The notes under the pieces are model-generated. The model did no database searches and was not told the origin of the DNA. It saw only the letters and a program-made list of their open reading frames with translations. A DNA stretch of 12,449 nt. It comes from Phycisphaerae bacterium (lineage in GTDB: Bacteria; Planctomycetota; Phycisphaerae; WQYP01). Shown one piece after another: positions 6,167 to 12,449 of this stretch; within the stretch, counting starts at the first letter, position 1; each line of letters opens with the position of its first letter. The translations under genes were made by a program, and so were the position numbers. The DNA lies in the NCBI GenBank assembly GCA_013044065.1, contig JABEVA010000163.1, positions 1-12,449 of the forward strand. The letters are read 5' to 3'.

Positions 6167-6709
6167 ATGGCTTCGGTACAGATTCATTCAACGACCATTG
6201 TTTCCGTGCGCCGCAGTGGCATGGTCGCTCTGGCCGGCGACGGACAGGTGACGCTGGGCAACACGAGAGTGAAACAGGATGCCGTCAAAATACGGCGACT
6301 TTTTGATAATCAGATTCTGGCCGGCTTCGCCGGCAGTGCCGCCGACGGTTTAGCCCTGCTCGACCGTTTTGAGGCCAAACTACGCGAATTCAAGGGCAAC
6401 ACCAAAAAGGCCGCGGTGGAACTGGCCAAAGATTGGCGAACCGATCGAGCCATGCGCCGTCTGGAAGCTATGCTGGCCGTGGCCGACAGGTCCGTTTCAC
6501 TGCTCATCTCCGGTACCGGCGACGTTATCGAACCCGATGACGGCATTCTAGGCATTGGCAGTGGCAGCCCGTATGCTATCGCCGCAGCGCGGGCTTTATT
6601 GAAACACAGCAACCTTACGGCAGAAGAAATCACCCGCGAATCCCTTCTAATTGCCGGCCAAATTTGTATCTACACCAACGCCCACATCACCCTGGAAACG
6701 CTCCAATGA
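6167..6709 (+). CDS. hslV: HslV, peptidase subunit of the HslVU ATP-dependent protease
   Basis: 180 residues. HslV is an N-terminal-nucleophile threonine peptidase that stacks as two hexamer rings and degrades proteins unfolded by the HslU ATPase. The mature N-terminus is seen as TTIVSVRR; T9 of the precursor is the catalytic Thr1. In mature numbering D17 (AGDGQ) and K33 (VKIRR) are in the expected places. Also seen are LGNT, ILAGFAGSAADG, AAVELAKDWRTDR, LEAMLAVAD, GIGSGSPYA and the C-terminal IAGQICIYTN. The propeptide of 8 residues is longer than the single Met of E. coli. No hslU is present in the window: the next gene, lutA, overlaps the hslV stop by 4 bases (ATGA). The operon layout is therefore unusual, though the protein itself looks fully active. 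Confidence 0.96.
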   Translation: MASVQIHSTTIVSVRRSGMVALAGDGQVTLGNTRVKQDAVKIRRLFDNQILAGFAGSAADGLALLDRFEAKLREFKGNTKKAAVELAKDWRTDRAMRRLEAMLAVADRSVSLLISGTGDVIEPDDGILGIGSGSPYAIAAARALLKHSNLTAEEITRESLLIAGQICIYTNAHITLETLQ

Positions 6710-7461
6710 AAGTCAGCCTTTTTATCACCTGTCTTACAGACCTCTTTGCGCCAAGCGTCGGCATGGCCGTGGTTAAAACCCTGGAACATTTTGGTTGTGA
6801 AGTGGAGTTTCCCGCCGATCAAACGTGCTGCGGACAGCCTGCCTTCAATAATGGCTACCCGCAACAAGCCCGCACATTGGCCCAGCGGATGATCAGGGTG
6901 TTTCGTGGAGCAGACTACATTGTTACGCCTTCGGGGTCCTGCTGTGCGATGATCCGCGACCATTATCCCCACCTGTTTGCCGACGACGCGACTTCCCAGC
7001 CGGAAGCATTGGAATTTGTGGCGCGCACTTATGAATATATCGAATTTCTCACCAAAATACTCAAGGTGGACCTGACCTCGTATCGCCTGCCGGAACCGGT
7101 TGACTTCACCTACCACTACACCTGCCACATGCGTGGGTTGGGTCTGACGGGTGATCCATGTATTGATCTGCTGCGGCAAATCGGCAATTGCCGCTTCGTG
7201 CCCCTGGAAAAAGCCGAGCAGTGCTGCGGTTTTGGCGGCACCTTCGCTACCAAATATCCGGATATCAGCGGGGCCATCGTGCGCGATAAAGTGCAGTGCG
7301 GCAATCGCACCGGGGCCCAGGTGATGATTGTCAATGACGGTGGCTGTTCAATGAATATCGGCGGAGCGGGCCATCGCTATGGCTGCAAATTTGCCGTGCG
7401 TCATGCCGCGGAACTCATCGCCGCGGCGCTGGAAGGAGGCCAAGGCAATGCCGGTCACTGA
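6706..7461 (+). CDS. lutA: LutA/YkgE-type CCG-domain iron-sulfur protein
   Basis: 251 residues with two cysteine-rich CCG domains, as in LutA and heterodisulfide reductase subunit B relatives. Domain 1: C9, CCGQPAFNNGY with C41-C42, and SGSCC with C79-C80. Domain 2: YHYTCHMRG with C140, EQCCGFGGTF with C173-C174, and DGGCSMN with C214. With LutB and LutC it forms the cytoplasmic complex that oxidises L-lactate to pyruvate in Bacillus and others; the electron acceptor is unclear. The start ATG at 6706 overlaps the hslV stop by 4 bases, so translation is likely coupled; the frame opens upstream inside hslV but homology starts here. lutB overlaps its end by 14 bases. Confidence 0.93.
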   Translation: MKVSLFITCLTDLFAPSVGMAVVKTLEHFGCEVEFPADQTCCGQPAFNNGYPQQARTLAQRMIRVFRGADYIVTPSGSCCAMIRDHYPHLFADDATSQPEALEFVARTYEYIEFLTKILKVDLTSYRLPEPVDFTYHYTCHMRGLGLTGDPCIDLLRQIGNCRFVPLEKAEQCCGFGGTFATKYPDISGAIVRDKVQCGNRTGAQVMIVNDGGCSMNIGGAGHRYGCKFAVRHAAELIAAALEGGQGNAGH

Positions 7462-8959
7462 TTTGCCAAAAAAAACTGCGCCGTCGCGCCTGGCGCTACC
7501 CGTATTTGTACCCAATTTTATGGCCAGGGCCTCGTTAGAGTCCGCCAATCAATCCCTGCATGATGCGCTCGATAATTCAGTCACCAAAAAGGATTACAGC
7601 CGGAGAACCATGCTGGCGGAATTGCCGGATGCCGAGGCTTTGCGGACACTGGCGGGTAATATCAAACGCCACACGCTGGATCATCTGGATTATTATCTGG
7701 AACTGTTGGAGAAAAATGTGCTGGCCCATGGCGGACAGGTGCATTTTGCCGCCGATAGTCAGCAGGCCAATGATCTGGTCATTGCCATCGCCCGTCGCAC
7801 CAACAGCCGTTTGATTGTGAAAAGTAAAAGCATGGTCAGCGAAGAGATGGAACTGAATAACGCCCTCCAGGCGGCCGCGCTGGAAGTGATTGAAACAGAT
7901 TTAGGTGAATTTATCTTGCAGGTGGATCACGGCCATCCGTCACACCTGGTAATGCCCGTGATTCACATGCGGGCCAGGCAGATAGGGGAGGTATTTGCGG
8001 CCTACTTCAAAGTCCCTTTTACCGATGATCCACCGACCTTGGCGGAGATGGCCCGGGTCTATTTGCGCAACCGCTTTAACGACGCGGATATGGGCATTAG
8101 CGGGGTTAATTTTGCCATTGCGGAAACCGGCTCCGTCTGTATTTGCACCAATGAAGGCAATGGGCGAATGTGTACCTCGCGTCCGCGGGTCCATGTGGCC
8201 ATTATGGGGATGGAGAAGGTCATTCCCGCCATGGATGATCTTCCTGTTTTCTTAAAGCTCCTGGCACGCAGCGCTTCCGGCCAAACGCTTACCCAATACA
8301 CCAATATCATCACCGGCCCCAAGCGCCCCGGCGAACATGATGGCCCCGAAGAATTTCATCTCATTGTCATGGACAATGGCCGCTCACGCATCCTGGCCGG
8401 TGAGTATCGCGATACCCTGCGCTGCATTCGATGTGGCGCTTGTTTGAATGCCTGTCCGATCTATCGCAAAGTGGGGGGGCACGCCTACGGTAGTATTTAT
8501 CCCGGTCCTATTGGAGCTTTAATAACCCCGCTGTTCAACGGCTTGGCCGAGCATAAACATTTGCCGCACGCTTCCAGCCTTTGCGGGGCCTGCTACGAAG
8601 CCTGCCCGGTAAAAATCAACATTCCGGAAATGTTGATTCTGATGCGCCGCGATCAAGTGCGGGCGGGCATAGCCACGCGCACGGAGCGGTGGATTTTTGG
8701 CTTATGGACCTGGGGCCTCCGGCACCGATGGTCCTACCGGTTGGGGCAAGTGGCCCAGCGATTGTTCATGCGCCGATTGCCGGCCAAAGACGATTGGATT
8801 TCAAAACTTCCCGGTCCGGCCGAGGGGTGGACCCGCGTGCGCGATTTTCCACGTCCGCCCAAGCACGATTTTCGATATCTCTGGAAAGAACATCAGGCAA
8901 AAAAAGACGCCATGCGGAATGGCCAAGGTGTTCTTGGTGAAAGGCCACGCCATGAGTGA
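7448..8959 (+). CDS. lutB: LutB-type LUD-domain ferredoxin-like protein
   Basis: 503 residues. The N-terminal LUD domain (about 60-310) holds SKSMVSEEMELNNAL at 127-140 and IAETGSVCICTNEGNGRM at 224-241. It is followed by a double 4Fe-4S module: C326-C329-C332-C336P (CIRCGACLNACP) and C379-C382-C386P (CGACYEACP). The last ~100 residues form a basic tail, with FGLWTWG and PPKHDFRYLWKE, as usual in this family. It should carry electrons within the LutABC lactate-oxidising complex. ATG 7448 is supported by GGAGG 9 bases upstream and overlaps the lutA stop by 14 bases; the ORF's upstream part to 7379 lies inside lutA. The stop at 8957-8959 overlaps the lutC start. Confidence 0.95.
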   Translation: MPVTDLPKKTAPSRLALPVFVPNFMARASLESANQSLHDALDNSVTKKDYSRRTMLAELPDAEALRTLAGNIKRHTLDHLDYYLELLEKNVLAHGGQVHFAADSQQANDLVIAIARRTNSRLIVKSKSMVSEEMELNNALQAAALEVIETDLGEFILQVDHGHPSHLVMPVIHMRARQIGEVFAAYFKVPFTDDPPTLAEMARVYLRNRFNDADMGISGVNFAIAETGSVCICTNEGNGRMCTSRPRVHVAIMGMEKVIPAMDDLPVFLKLLARSASGQTLTQYTNIITGPKRPGEHDGPEEFHLIVMDNGRSRILAGEYRDTLRCIRCGACLNACPIYRKVGGHAYGSIYPGPIGALITPLFNGLAEHKHLPHASSLCGACYEACPVKINIPEMLILMRRDQVRAGIATRTERWIFGLWTWGLRHRWSYRLGQVAQRLFMRRLPAKDDWISKLPGPAEGWTRVRDFPRPPKHDFRYLWKEHQAKKDAMRNGQGVLGERPRHE

Positions 8960-9680
8960 TTCGTATGGCAATCGTCCGCCGCCCATTGAGCTCCCTCGGA
9001 TGCGAACGCAATTTTTATCCCGAGTTCGTCAGGCCTTGGGCCACGCCGAAACGATCGTGCCTGCGGCCCGTCCGGCACGGAAGGATGCGGTGGTCCGGGA
9101 GGTCTCGGCCAATGATCCGGGGCGGATAGAGCGTTGGATCAAATATGCCTCCGGCAACGGCATGAGCGTACAGCGCGTGCGGCCCGATGGGGTTGTGGCG
9201 GCCATCGAAAAAGCACTCTTGGAGCGGAGTGCCCGCCGCGTTATGCTCAATGGCGCAACATGGCCGGTGGAACCGTTGGCCCAGGCTCTAAGCGTTCTGG
9301 GTATGCAGGTTCACCGCTGGACCGAACCAGGCTGTGCCCGGGATGTATTTGAATGTGATGCCGCCGTTACCGACTGCCGCTATGGTTTGGCCGATACCGG
9401 CGCCTTGATGGTGTGGAGCGATGCCGGGTTCGGACGGTCTTCCACGCTGACGGTAAATTTACACATAGTGATATTGTCGGCGGATAAAATCCTCGGCGAT
9501 CTGGTGGATGCCATGGTGATGCTGGGGCGCGACACTGCCGGCAACCCACCCTCCAACGTGGTGATCATCAATGGCCCCAGCAAAACCTCGGATATTGAAA
9601 TGAACCTGGTCACGGGCGTGCATGGGCCGAAGTTTTTATCAGTTATAGTCGTGGATCCGCACCCCCTGAATTCGCCGTAA
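8952..9680 (+). CDS. lutC: LutC-type LUD-domain protein
   Basis: 242 residues in one LUD domain. The family marks are DCRYGLADTGALMVWSDAG at about 141-159, LHIVILSADKI at 170-180, and GPSKTSDIEMNLVTGVHGP at 208-226, the usual GPS.T.DIE...GVHGP ending. It is the third member of the lactate utilisation complex. I start at ATG 8952, which overlaps the lutB stop by 8 bases and lies 12 bases after GGTGAAAGG; the frame is open further upstream inside lutB, where residues have no LUD similarity. The 3' end overlaps the convergent acyltransferase gene by 38 bases. Confidence 0.92.
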   Translation: MSDSYGNRPPPIELPRMRTQFLSRVRQALGHAETIVPAARPARKDAVVREVSANDPGRIERWIKYASGNGMSVQRVRPDGVVAAIEKALLERSARRVMLNGATWPVEPLAQALSVLGMQVHRWTEPGCARDVFECDAAVTDCRYGLADTGALMVWSDAGFGRSSTLTVNLHIVILSADKILGDLVDAMVMLGRDTAGNPPSNVVIINGPSKTSDIEMNLVTGVHGPKFLSVIVVDPHPLNSP

Positions 9681-10632
9681 CCACACCGGCGGACTCGGGT
9701 GATGGCGGCGGGCCCTCGGCCGTAGTTTCCCCTTTGGGGCGGGTTTTCCATCGTCGGTGAATCCATAGATATTGGGTGGGGTCTTTGCGCACCATCTTTT
9801 CTATCGCCAGCGTGTAGCGCTGGGTAATGTAGCGAAGTTCATCCGGCTGATGGCTCCAGTCCTGCGGCTCAATGATATCCGCAATATCAATATCAAACTC
9901 AAAACGGTCGCCGCGCCGCCGGGCACAGCCGACAATTACGGGAACCCGATGCTGGATGGCCAGCAGGCCGATACTTTTATACGTACTAGCCAAACGTCCG
10001 AAAAATGGTACAAACATTCCCTTAGGCCCGGCATTTTGATCCGCGATGAATCCCAGAATTCCCTTATTTTCCAGCACCTCCTGGGCGGTGGTGGTGACCC
10101 CGCGTTTGGACAAGATGATTTGTCCCTTGCGCTGCCGCACGCCCAGCAGCCAGGTGTCGATATACGGATTATCAATGGGGCGGGCCACCGAATAGCTGCG
10201 CAGGCCCAGCGTGGCCATGGTGTAGCCCAGGACTTCCCAGTTGCCGTAATGGCCGGTGAGCAAAATGGCTCCGCGATTTTCCATGGTGATCCGGATGGTC
10301 TGGCGAAGATTTTCCTGAAAATGCACAAATTGGTGCCATCGCTGCGCGTTGATGGTGCGGGTGGTGAACATGACATCGATGCCGAGCTGGCAAAAATGCT
10401 GCATGGACCGCAGGGCGACCAGGCTCGCGTGCTGGGGGGAAAACTCCGGCAAACTGCGTGCCACATGGTCGATGGCCAGATTCCGGTGCCGCCGATCCAA
10501 GGTCCACAGCATGGTTCCAAAAGCCTTGGCGGTACGCAGGTTGGCGTTTACCGGAAAAAAGCCCAGCATCATCGCCGCCCAGCGGGCGGCGATGTAAGTG
10601 CTCAAGTCGGTTAGTGGATAATGCTTTCTCAT
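9643..10632 (-). CDS. Lysophospholipid acyltransferase, LpxL/HtrB-like
   Basis: 329 residues. The family transfers fatty acyl chains to lipid A precursors or related lipids at the cytoplasmic face of the inner membrane. The N-terminus (about 10-30, YIAARWAAMMLGFFPVNA) is the usual single anchor. The catalytic HxxxxE motif is H128-E133 in LLTGHYGNWEVLGY. Further marks are VARPIDNPYIDTWL, ADQNAGPKGMFVPFFGR at about 197-213, and QYLWIHRRWKTRP at 287-299. A polar, proline-rich tail of about 30 residues follows; it is encoded partly by the bases that also encode the end of lutC. Start ATG 10632 has no clear ribosome binding site; the open frame runs upstream to 10722 across part of the tRNA and is rejected. 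Whether the substrate is lipid A cannot be told here. Confidence 0.9.
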   Translation of the reverse strand: MRKHYPLTDLSTYIAARWAAMMLGFFPVNANLRTAKAFGTMLWTLDRRHRNLAIDHVARSLPEFSPQHASLVALRSMQHFCQLGIDVMFTTRTINAQRWHQFVHFQENLRQTIRITMENRGAILLTGHYGNWEVLGYTMATLGLRSYSVARPIDNPYIDTWLLGVRQRKGQIILSKRGVTTTAQEVLENKGILGFIADQNAGPKGMFVPFFGRLASTYKSIGLLAIQHRVPVIVGCARRRGDRFEFDIDIADIIEPQDWSHQPDELRYITQRYTLAIEKMVRKDPTQYLWIHRRWKTRPKGETTAEGPPPSPESAGVVTANSGGADPRL

Positions 10633-10655
10633 AATGATATTTCGTTGGCGGTGCC

Positions 10656-10669
10656 GGCAGCCGGCTGCC
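10656..10669. repeat. Perfect 14-bp palindrome
   Basis: GGCAGCCGGCTGCC is its own reverse complement and lies between the tRNA-Lys 3' end and the acyltransferase start codon. It could be a protein-binding site or a processing hairpin with a very tight turn; nothing else identifies it. Confidence 0.4.
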
Positions 10670-10690
10670 CCTCCGACCGGAGCGGGCAAA

Positions 10691-10763
10691 TGAGGCCGCT
10701 GGGGATCGAACCCAGGACCCACAGATTAAAAGTCTGTTGCTCTACCAGCTGAGCTACGGCCTC
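10691..10763 (-). tRNA. trnK: tRNA-Lys (anticodon UUU)
   Basis: Read on the minus strand from 10763. The acceptor GAGGCCG pairs with CGGCCTC, the D-arm is GCTC-AGCTGGTA-GAGC, the anticodon arm is ACAGA-CTTTTAA-TCTGT with anticodon TTT, and the T-arm is CTGGG-TTCGATC-CCCAG. The discriminator is A and CCA is not encoded. The acyltransferase gene begins 58 bases downstream on the same strand. Confidence 0.97.
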
Positions 10764-10790
10764 ATTGCCCCTGCGAGAGTGCATTTTATA

Positions 10791-10818
10791 ATTCTAAGGC
10801 TGGCCAAAGATTTGGCAA
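10791..10818 (-). promoter_or_regulatory. Probable promoter of tRNA-Lys
   Basis: Minus strand: TTGCCA at 10813-10818 and TAGAAT at 10791-10796 with a 16-base spacer, 27 bases before the tRNA 5' end. An overlapping TATAAA just downstream is an alternative -10 but lacks a matching -35. Confidence 0.45.
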
Positions 10819-10937
10819 GCAGCAGAGGTTTTTAGCTCAGGCGGTGGTGCGGGCCGGATTTTGTGGCAATGGCCTTATCTCGCCAAGATCGATGCCGGCA
10901 CCAATTCCGCCCTTTTTGCTGCGGGCAACTCGTGCCC

Positions 10938-11085
10938 TTAGCTTATTTTTATAGCTATTTCCCAATAACTTGCCGGACTGACTAACACCTGTGAGTCCAA
11001 CTCATCAATCGCCTGCCGCGCAACCATGCTCAGACGCGCGTCATCAAGTAAATACCAAAGCGTGCGTATCCAACAACATTTTCAC
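10938..11085 (-). pseudogene. Broken PIN-domain (VapC-type) toxin
   Basis: A GTG at 11085 overlaps the antitoxin stop (GTGA), the usual toxin position. The first codons read VKMLLDTHALV, the PIN start with its first metal aspartate, and then hit tandem stops at 11041-11046. After a frame change near 11052 the family text goes on for 37 codons: LLDDARLSMVARQAIDELDS, then QVLVSPASYWEIAIKIS with the conserved glutamate, and ends in TAA at 10938-10940. A two-base loss at LV-W/F-LLDD would explain the shift. The normal ~125-residue domain is cut to about half and lacks the C-terminal acidic residues, so no ribonuclease is expected. Weak similarity (GHELPA) may continue past the stop. Confidence 0.75.
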
Positions 11086-11309
11086 GCGAGGTATTCTCCG
11101 AAGTCGCCCAGGTGCTCATCATCTTCCCGCTCTAACTTGAATAGACCTTTACAATTTCCATCGCGACCCCTCGGATTGCTCGTTCGGGGCCGGAGACTGG
11201 CCACGGGCGAATTATTCTCCGTCAGAACTATTTCCTCATCAGAGCCTAGCGAATGAATCAATGCTGACAATCTGAGGGCCGCCTGCTCAACCGGGATTAT
11301 ATGCGTCAT
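11082..11309 (-). CDS. Phd/YefM-type antitoxin
   Basis: 75 residues from ATG 11309. The N-terminal part, IIPVEQAALRLSALIHSLGS, is the DNA-binding and dimer region of Phd/YefM antitoxins, followed by EEIVLTENNSPVASLRP, the family's conserved beta strand. The C-terminal GLFKLEREDDEHLGDFGEYL matches the toxin-binding tail found on antitoxins paired with PIN toxins. The start is set by GGAAGGGG 8 bases upstream; a TTG two codons earlier is not needed. The partner toxin just downstream is broken, so this is a functional-looking orphan. It may still act as a repressor or neutralise a related toxin elsewhere. Confidence 0.82.
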   Translation of the reverse strand: MTHIIPVEQAALRLSALIHSLGSDEEIVLTENNSPVASLRPRTSNPRGRDGNCKGLFKLEREDDEHLGDFGEYLA

Positions 11310-11331
11310 AACCAATACCCCTTCCTTTCCA

Positions 11332-11350
11332 CCGGCGGCAAAACCACCGG
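11332..11350 (-). promoter_or_regulatory. Leader hairpin before the antitoxin ribosome binding site
   Basis: On the minus strand CCGGTGG-TTTTG-CCGCCGG gives a 7-base-pair stem (one G-U pair) directly before the GGAAGGGG site of the antitoxin. CCGGTGG occurs twice, here and again 10 bases later, as a short direct repeat. It may tune translation or serve as an operator; no promoter hexamers are convincing upstream. Confidence 0.35.
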
Positions 11351-11417
11351 CCGCATCCCCGTCGGCTTATAATGATAACTCATCCCTACTCGTAACCGTT
11401 CACGGCCTCTCGGTCGG

Positions 11418-11438
11418 TCAGACCCACGATAGGTCTGA
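11418..11438. repeat. Inverted repeat TCAGACC-N7-GGTCTGA
   Basis: A perfect 7-bp inverted repeat with a 7-base spacer, lying upstream of the antitoxin and between it and the transposase fragment. It could be a regulator site or part of a mobile-element end. Confidence 0.35.
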
Positions 11439-11574
11439 ACACAGGTAATTTTATTCCCCCCACCTGGGACAACGCAACGGCAAATCCGGAAAATAAGTTT
11501 TGCTTAAAAAAAGTTGTGGGAATCTGCGGGAGGCGTCCGATAAATAAGGTGCCACAAGGATTGGTTTAAGCGAC

Positions 11575-11937
11575 ATGGATGTGCGTACCGAACAAGCCTA
11601 CCGAGAACGCATCGCCGAGTTGGAATTACAAAACGCGCGGCTGGAAGTTCGCATCGTTGATTTAACCCATCAGCTTGCCCAACGTGATGCCACCATCACT
11701 GTGTTGCAGCAGCAAGTCGCGGCGCTTTCCAAACAGGTGGCCGAACTGCTGGCCCAGGTGGCGCGCGATTCACGAGCGATTGCGTCAAGATTCATTGTGA
11801 CCGTCACCCGCGTCGCCGGCAATGACCGGGATTGCCATGGATTTACTTTTATTGCGGTGATAAGTTCAGCGAAATCCAAACATGTCAGTGCCACATTGCC
11901 CGCCACAACCTCTGCGAGCCTCGGCGGCCATCTATGA
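11575..11937 (+). pseudogene. IS66-type transposase, N-terminal fragment
   Basis: The frame from ATG 11575 encodes a heptad-rich coiled coil over residues about 8-64 (ERIAELELQNARLEVRIVDL, then LQQQVAALSKQVAELLAQVA), ending in RDS at 66, base 11772. This is the start of IS66-family TnpC proteins, in which the next residues are normally NSSN-type followed by PPSSD. Here the text changes abruptly to unrelated residues and stops at 11937, with no zinc-binding region and no DDE domain (a full protein has about 450-550 residues). No IS66 orfA/orfB or clear inverted repeats are seen. The intact copy was probably cut by deletion or recombination near 11772. A stand-alone coiled-coil protein is the less likely alternative. 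Confidence 0.6.
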
Positions 11938-12033
11938 GCCGAGCCATGTCAAGCGGAACATTTCCCGTCGATCGGTCGGTGAATTGAGCCTTCTATTCAG
12001 AGCTGCCGCGGGTCGCCCGAAGGGCTTACTCAT
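11932..12033 (-). pseudogene. Short frame, possible truncated N-terminus of an exported protein
   Basis: ATG 12033, preceded by AAGAGG 7 bases upstream, opens 33 codons starting MSKPFGRPAAALNRRLNSPT and ending RREMFRLTWLGS before TAG. The RRxMFR-hydrophobic ending recalls the start of a twin-arginine signal peptide as found on DUF1501-type planctomycete proteins, cut off by the rearranged DNA at about 11930. This rests on very few residues and could be chance. Confidence 0.2.
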
Positions 12034-12048
12034 CGCGGGCCTCTTCAA

Positions 12049-12298
12049 CTATTCAACAAGGCCAGCCCCATTCTCCGCGACGGGCTTGGGGTCCCAGGCC
12101 GCAGACCGGGGTTTGGCTTTATACACTGTACTTGACGACACGCTACGATCCATTGGACATATCTCACGCACACCACGCACTCTGCCGGGCAGCCCGGCAA
12201 TGCACCGGACGCCGGTGGACTCCTGCAGCTCAACCGGCAGCCGCCTGAATTCTCCATCCACAACATTTGACGGTAGCCCATTGATACGATGAAGACAT
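12049..12298 (-). pseudogene. Possible broken small gene behind a strong ribosome binding site
   Basis: GGAAAGGAG stands 7 bases before an ATG at 12298, but that frame stops after 22 codons (12230). A neighbouring frame, offset by one base, is open from before 12298 to TAG at 12049, reads HRINGLPSNVVDGEFRRLPV and VELQESTGVRCIAGLPGRV, and has GC-rich third positions, as coding DNA here does. One indel just after the ATG would join the two. I do not recognise the product. Confidence 0.25.
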
Positions 12299-12370
12299 GG
12301 GTGGCTCCTTTCCGTATAAACAAAAAATCATCACCCCTGATCGTACCGGATCAAGGACCAGCTTCGGGCC

Positions 12371-12449
12371 ATGGCCTCTCCAAAGCGCCGCGTTGAGCTT
12401 ATTACCACGGGCGGTTGCGGTGTGACTGGTTCTTCCTTTATTACTGCCC
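12371..12449 (+). CDS. Start of a gene, possible metallo-beta-lactamase-fold protein
   Basis: From ATG 12371 the frame stays open for 26 codons to the window edge: MASPKRRVELITTGGCGVTG, then SSFITA. A beta strand followed by G-x-VTGSS resembles the first strand and turn of metallo-beta-lactamase/beta-CASP nucleases (typically G..reVTGSc), but the metal motif HxHxDH would lie beyond the edge. The upstream AAGGA is 14 bases from the ATG, too far for an ideal site. The gene call is likely; the family is a guess. Confidence 0.4.
   Translation, partial: MASPKRRVELITTGGCGVTGSSFITA

Noticed and set aside
6670..7179. Minus-strand open frame of 169 codons
   Set aside because: Antisense to lutA and the hslV end, which are both well identified.
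9772..10614. Plus-strand open frame of 280 codons
   Set aside because: It lies wholly antisense to the acyltransferase gene, whose motifs are clear; its own translation shows no family motif and no ribosome binding site.
11310..11460. Possible group II intron or retron remains
   Set aside because: No domain V hairpin, reverse transcriptase or boundary motif could be found.
12049..12261. Similarity of the GVRCIAGLPGRVRGVRE stretch to the ComM/YifB N-terminus
   Set aside because: Only the GLP and VRE spacing agrees; the following residues do not fit and no AAA+ domain follows.
1..12449. CRISPR array, prophage or integrase genes
   Set aside because: No regularly spaced repeats and no phage structural, integrase or attachment-site duplications were seen, including next to both tRNA genes.

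Overview
This 12.4 kb window looks like chromosomal DNA from a planctomycete, most likely of the Phycisphaerae. That is inferred from gene content and moderate GC: a degenerate GH10-like protein of a type I associate with that group, a LutABC set, YggS, HslV, a lauroyl/myristoyl-acyltransferase relative, and two single tRNA genes without an encoded CCA. No rRNA or marker gene settles the taxonomy.

Left part (1-5.1 kb). The window opens in the 3' end of a plus-strand amidohydrolase. Everything from there to 5.1 kb lies on the minus strand. Read in transcription order from the right it runs: tRNA-Gly(GCC), a secreted CBM9-like protein, a 46-residue very basic protein with its own promoter and strong ribosome binding site, a stand-alone response-regulator receiver protein, a GH10-like protein that lacks both catalytic glutamates, and a membrane-anchored helix-hairpin-helix protein of the ComEA type. 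The last two probably form an operon behind a good sigma70-type promoter and a leader carrying a perfect hairpin.

Central part (5.1-9.7 kb). A plus-strand operon starts from a promoter at about 5.3 kb: yggS, hslV, lutA, lutB, lutC. hslV overlaps lutA by 4 bases and the lut genes overlap each other, so translation is probably coupled. It combines PLP homeostasis, a proteasome-like peptidase without hslU nearby, and iron-sulfur proteins for lactate oxidation.

Right part (9.6-12.4 kb). A minus-strand lipid A-type acyltransferase gene runs tail to tail into lutC with a 38-base overlap. tRNA-Lys(UUU) lies upstream of it. Beyond about 10.8 kb the DNA looks like an accessory scar: an intact Phd/YefM-type antitoxin, a frameshifted and truncated PIN toxin, the N-terminal piece of an IS66-type transposase, and about 600 bases of broken or weak reading frames. 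The window closes with the start of a plus-strand gene that may encode a metallo-beta-lactamase-fold protein.

I did not see a clearly new multi-gene system. The strongest leads are the GH10-like pseudoenzyme, the hslV-lut operon, the 46-residue basic protein and the decaying toxin beside a kept antitoxin.
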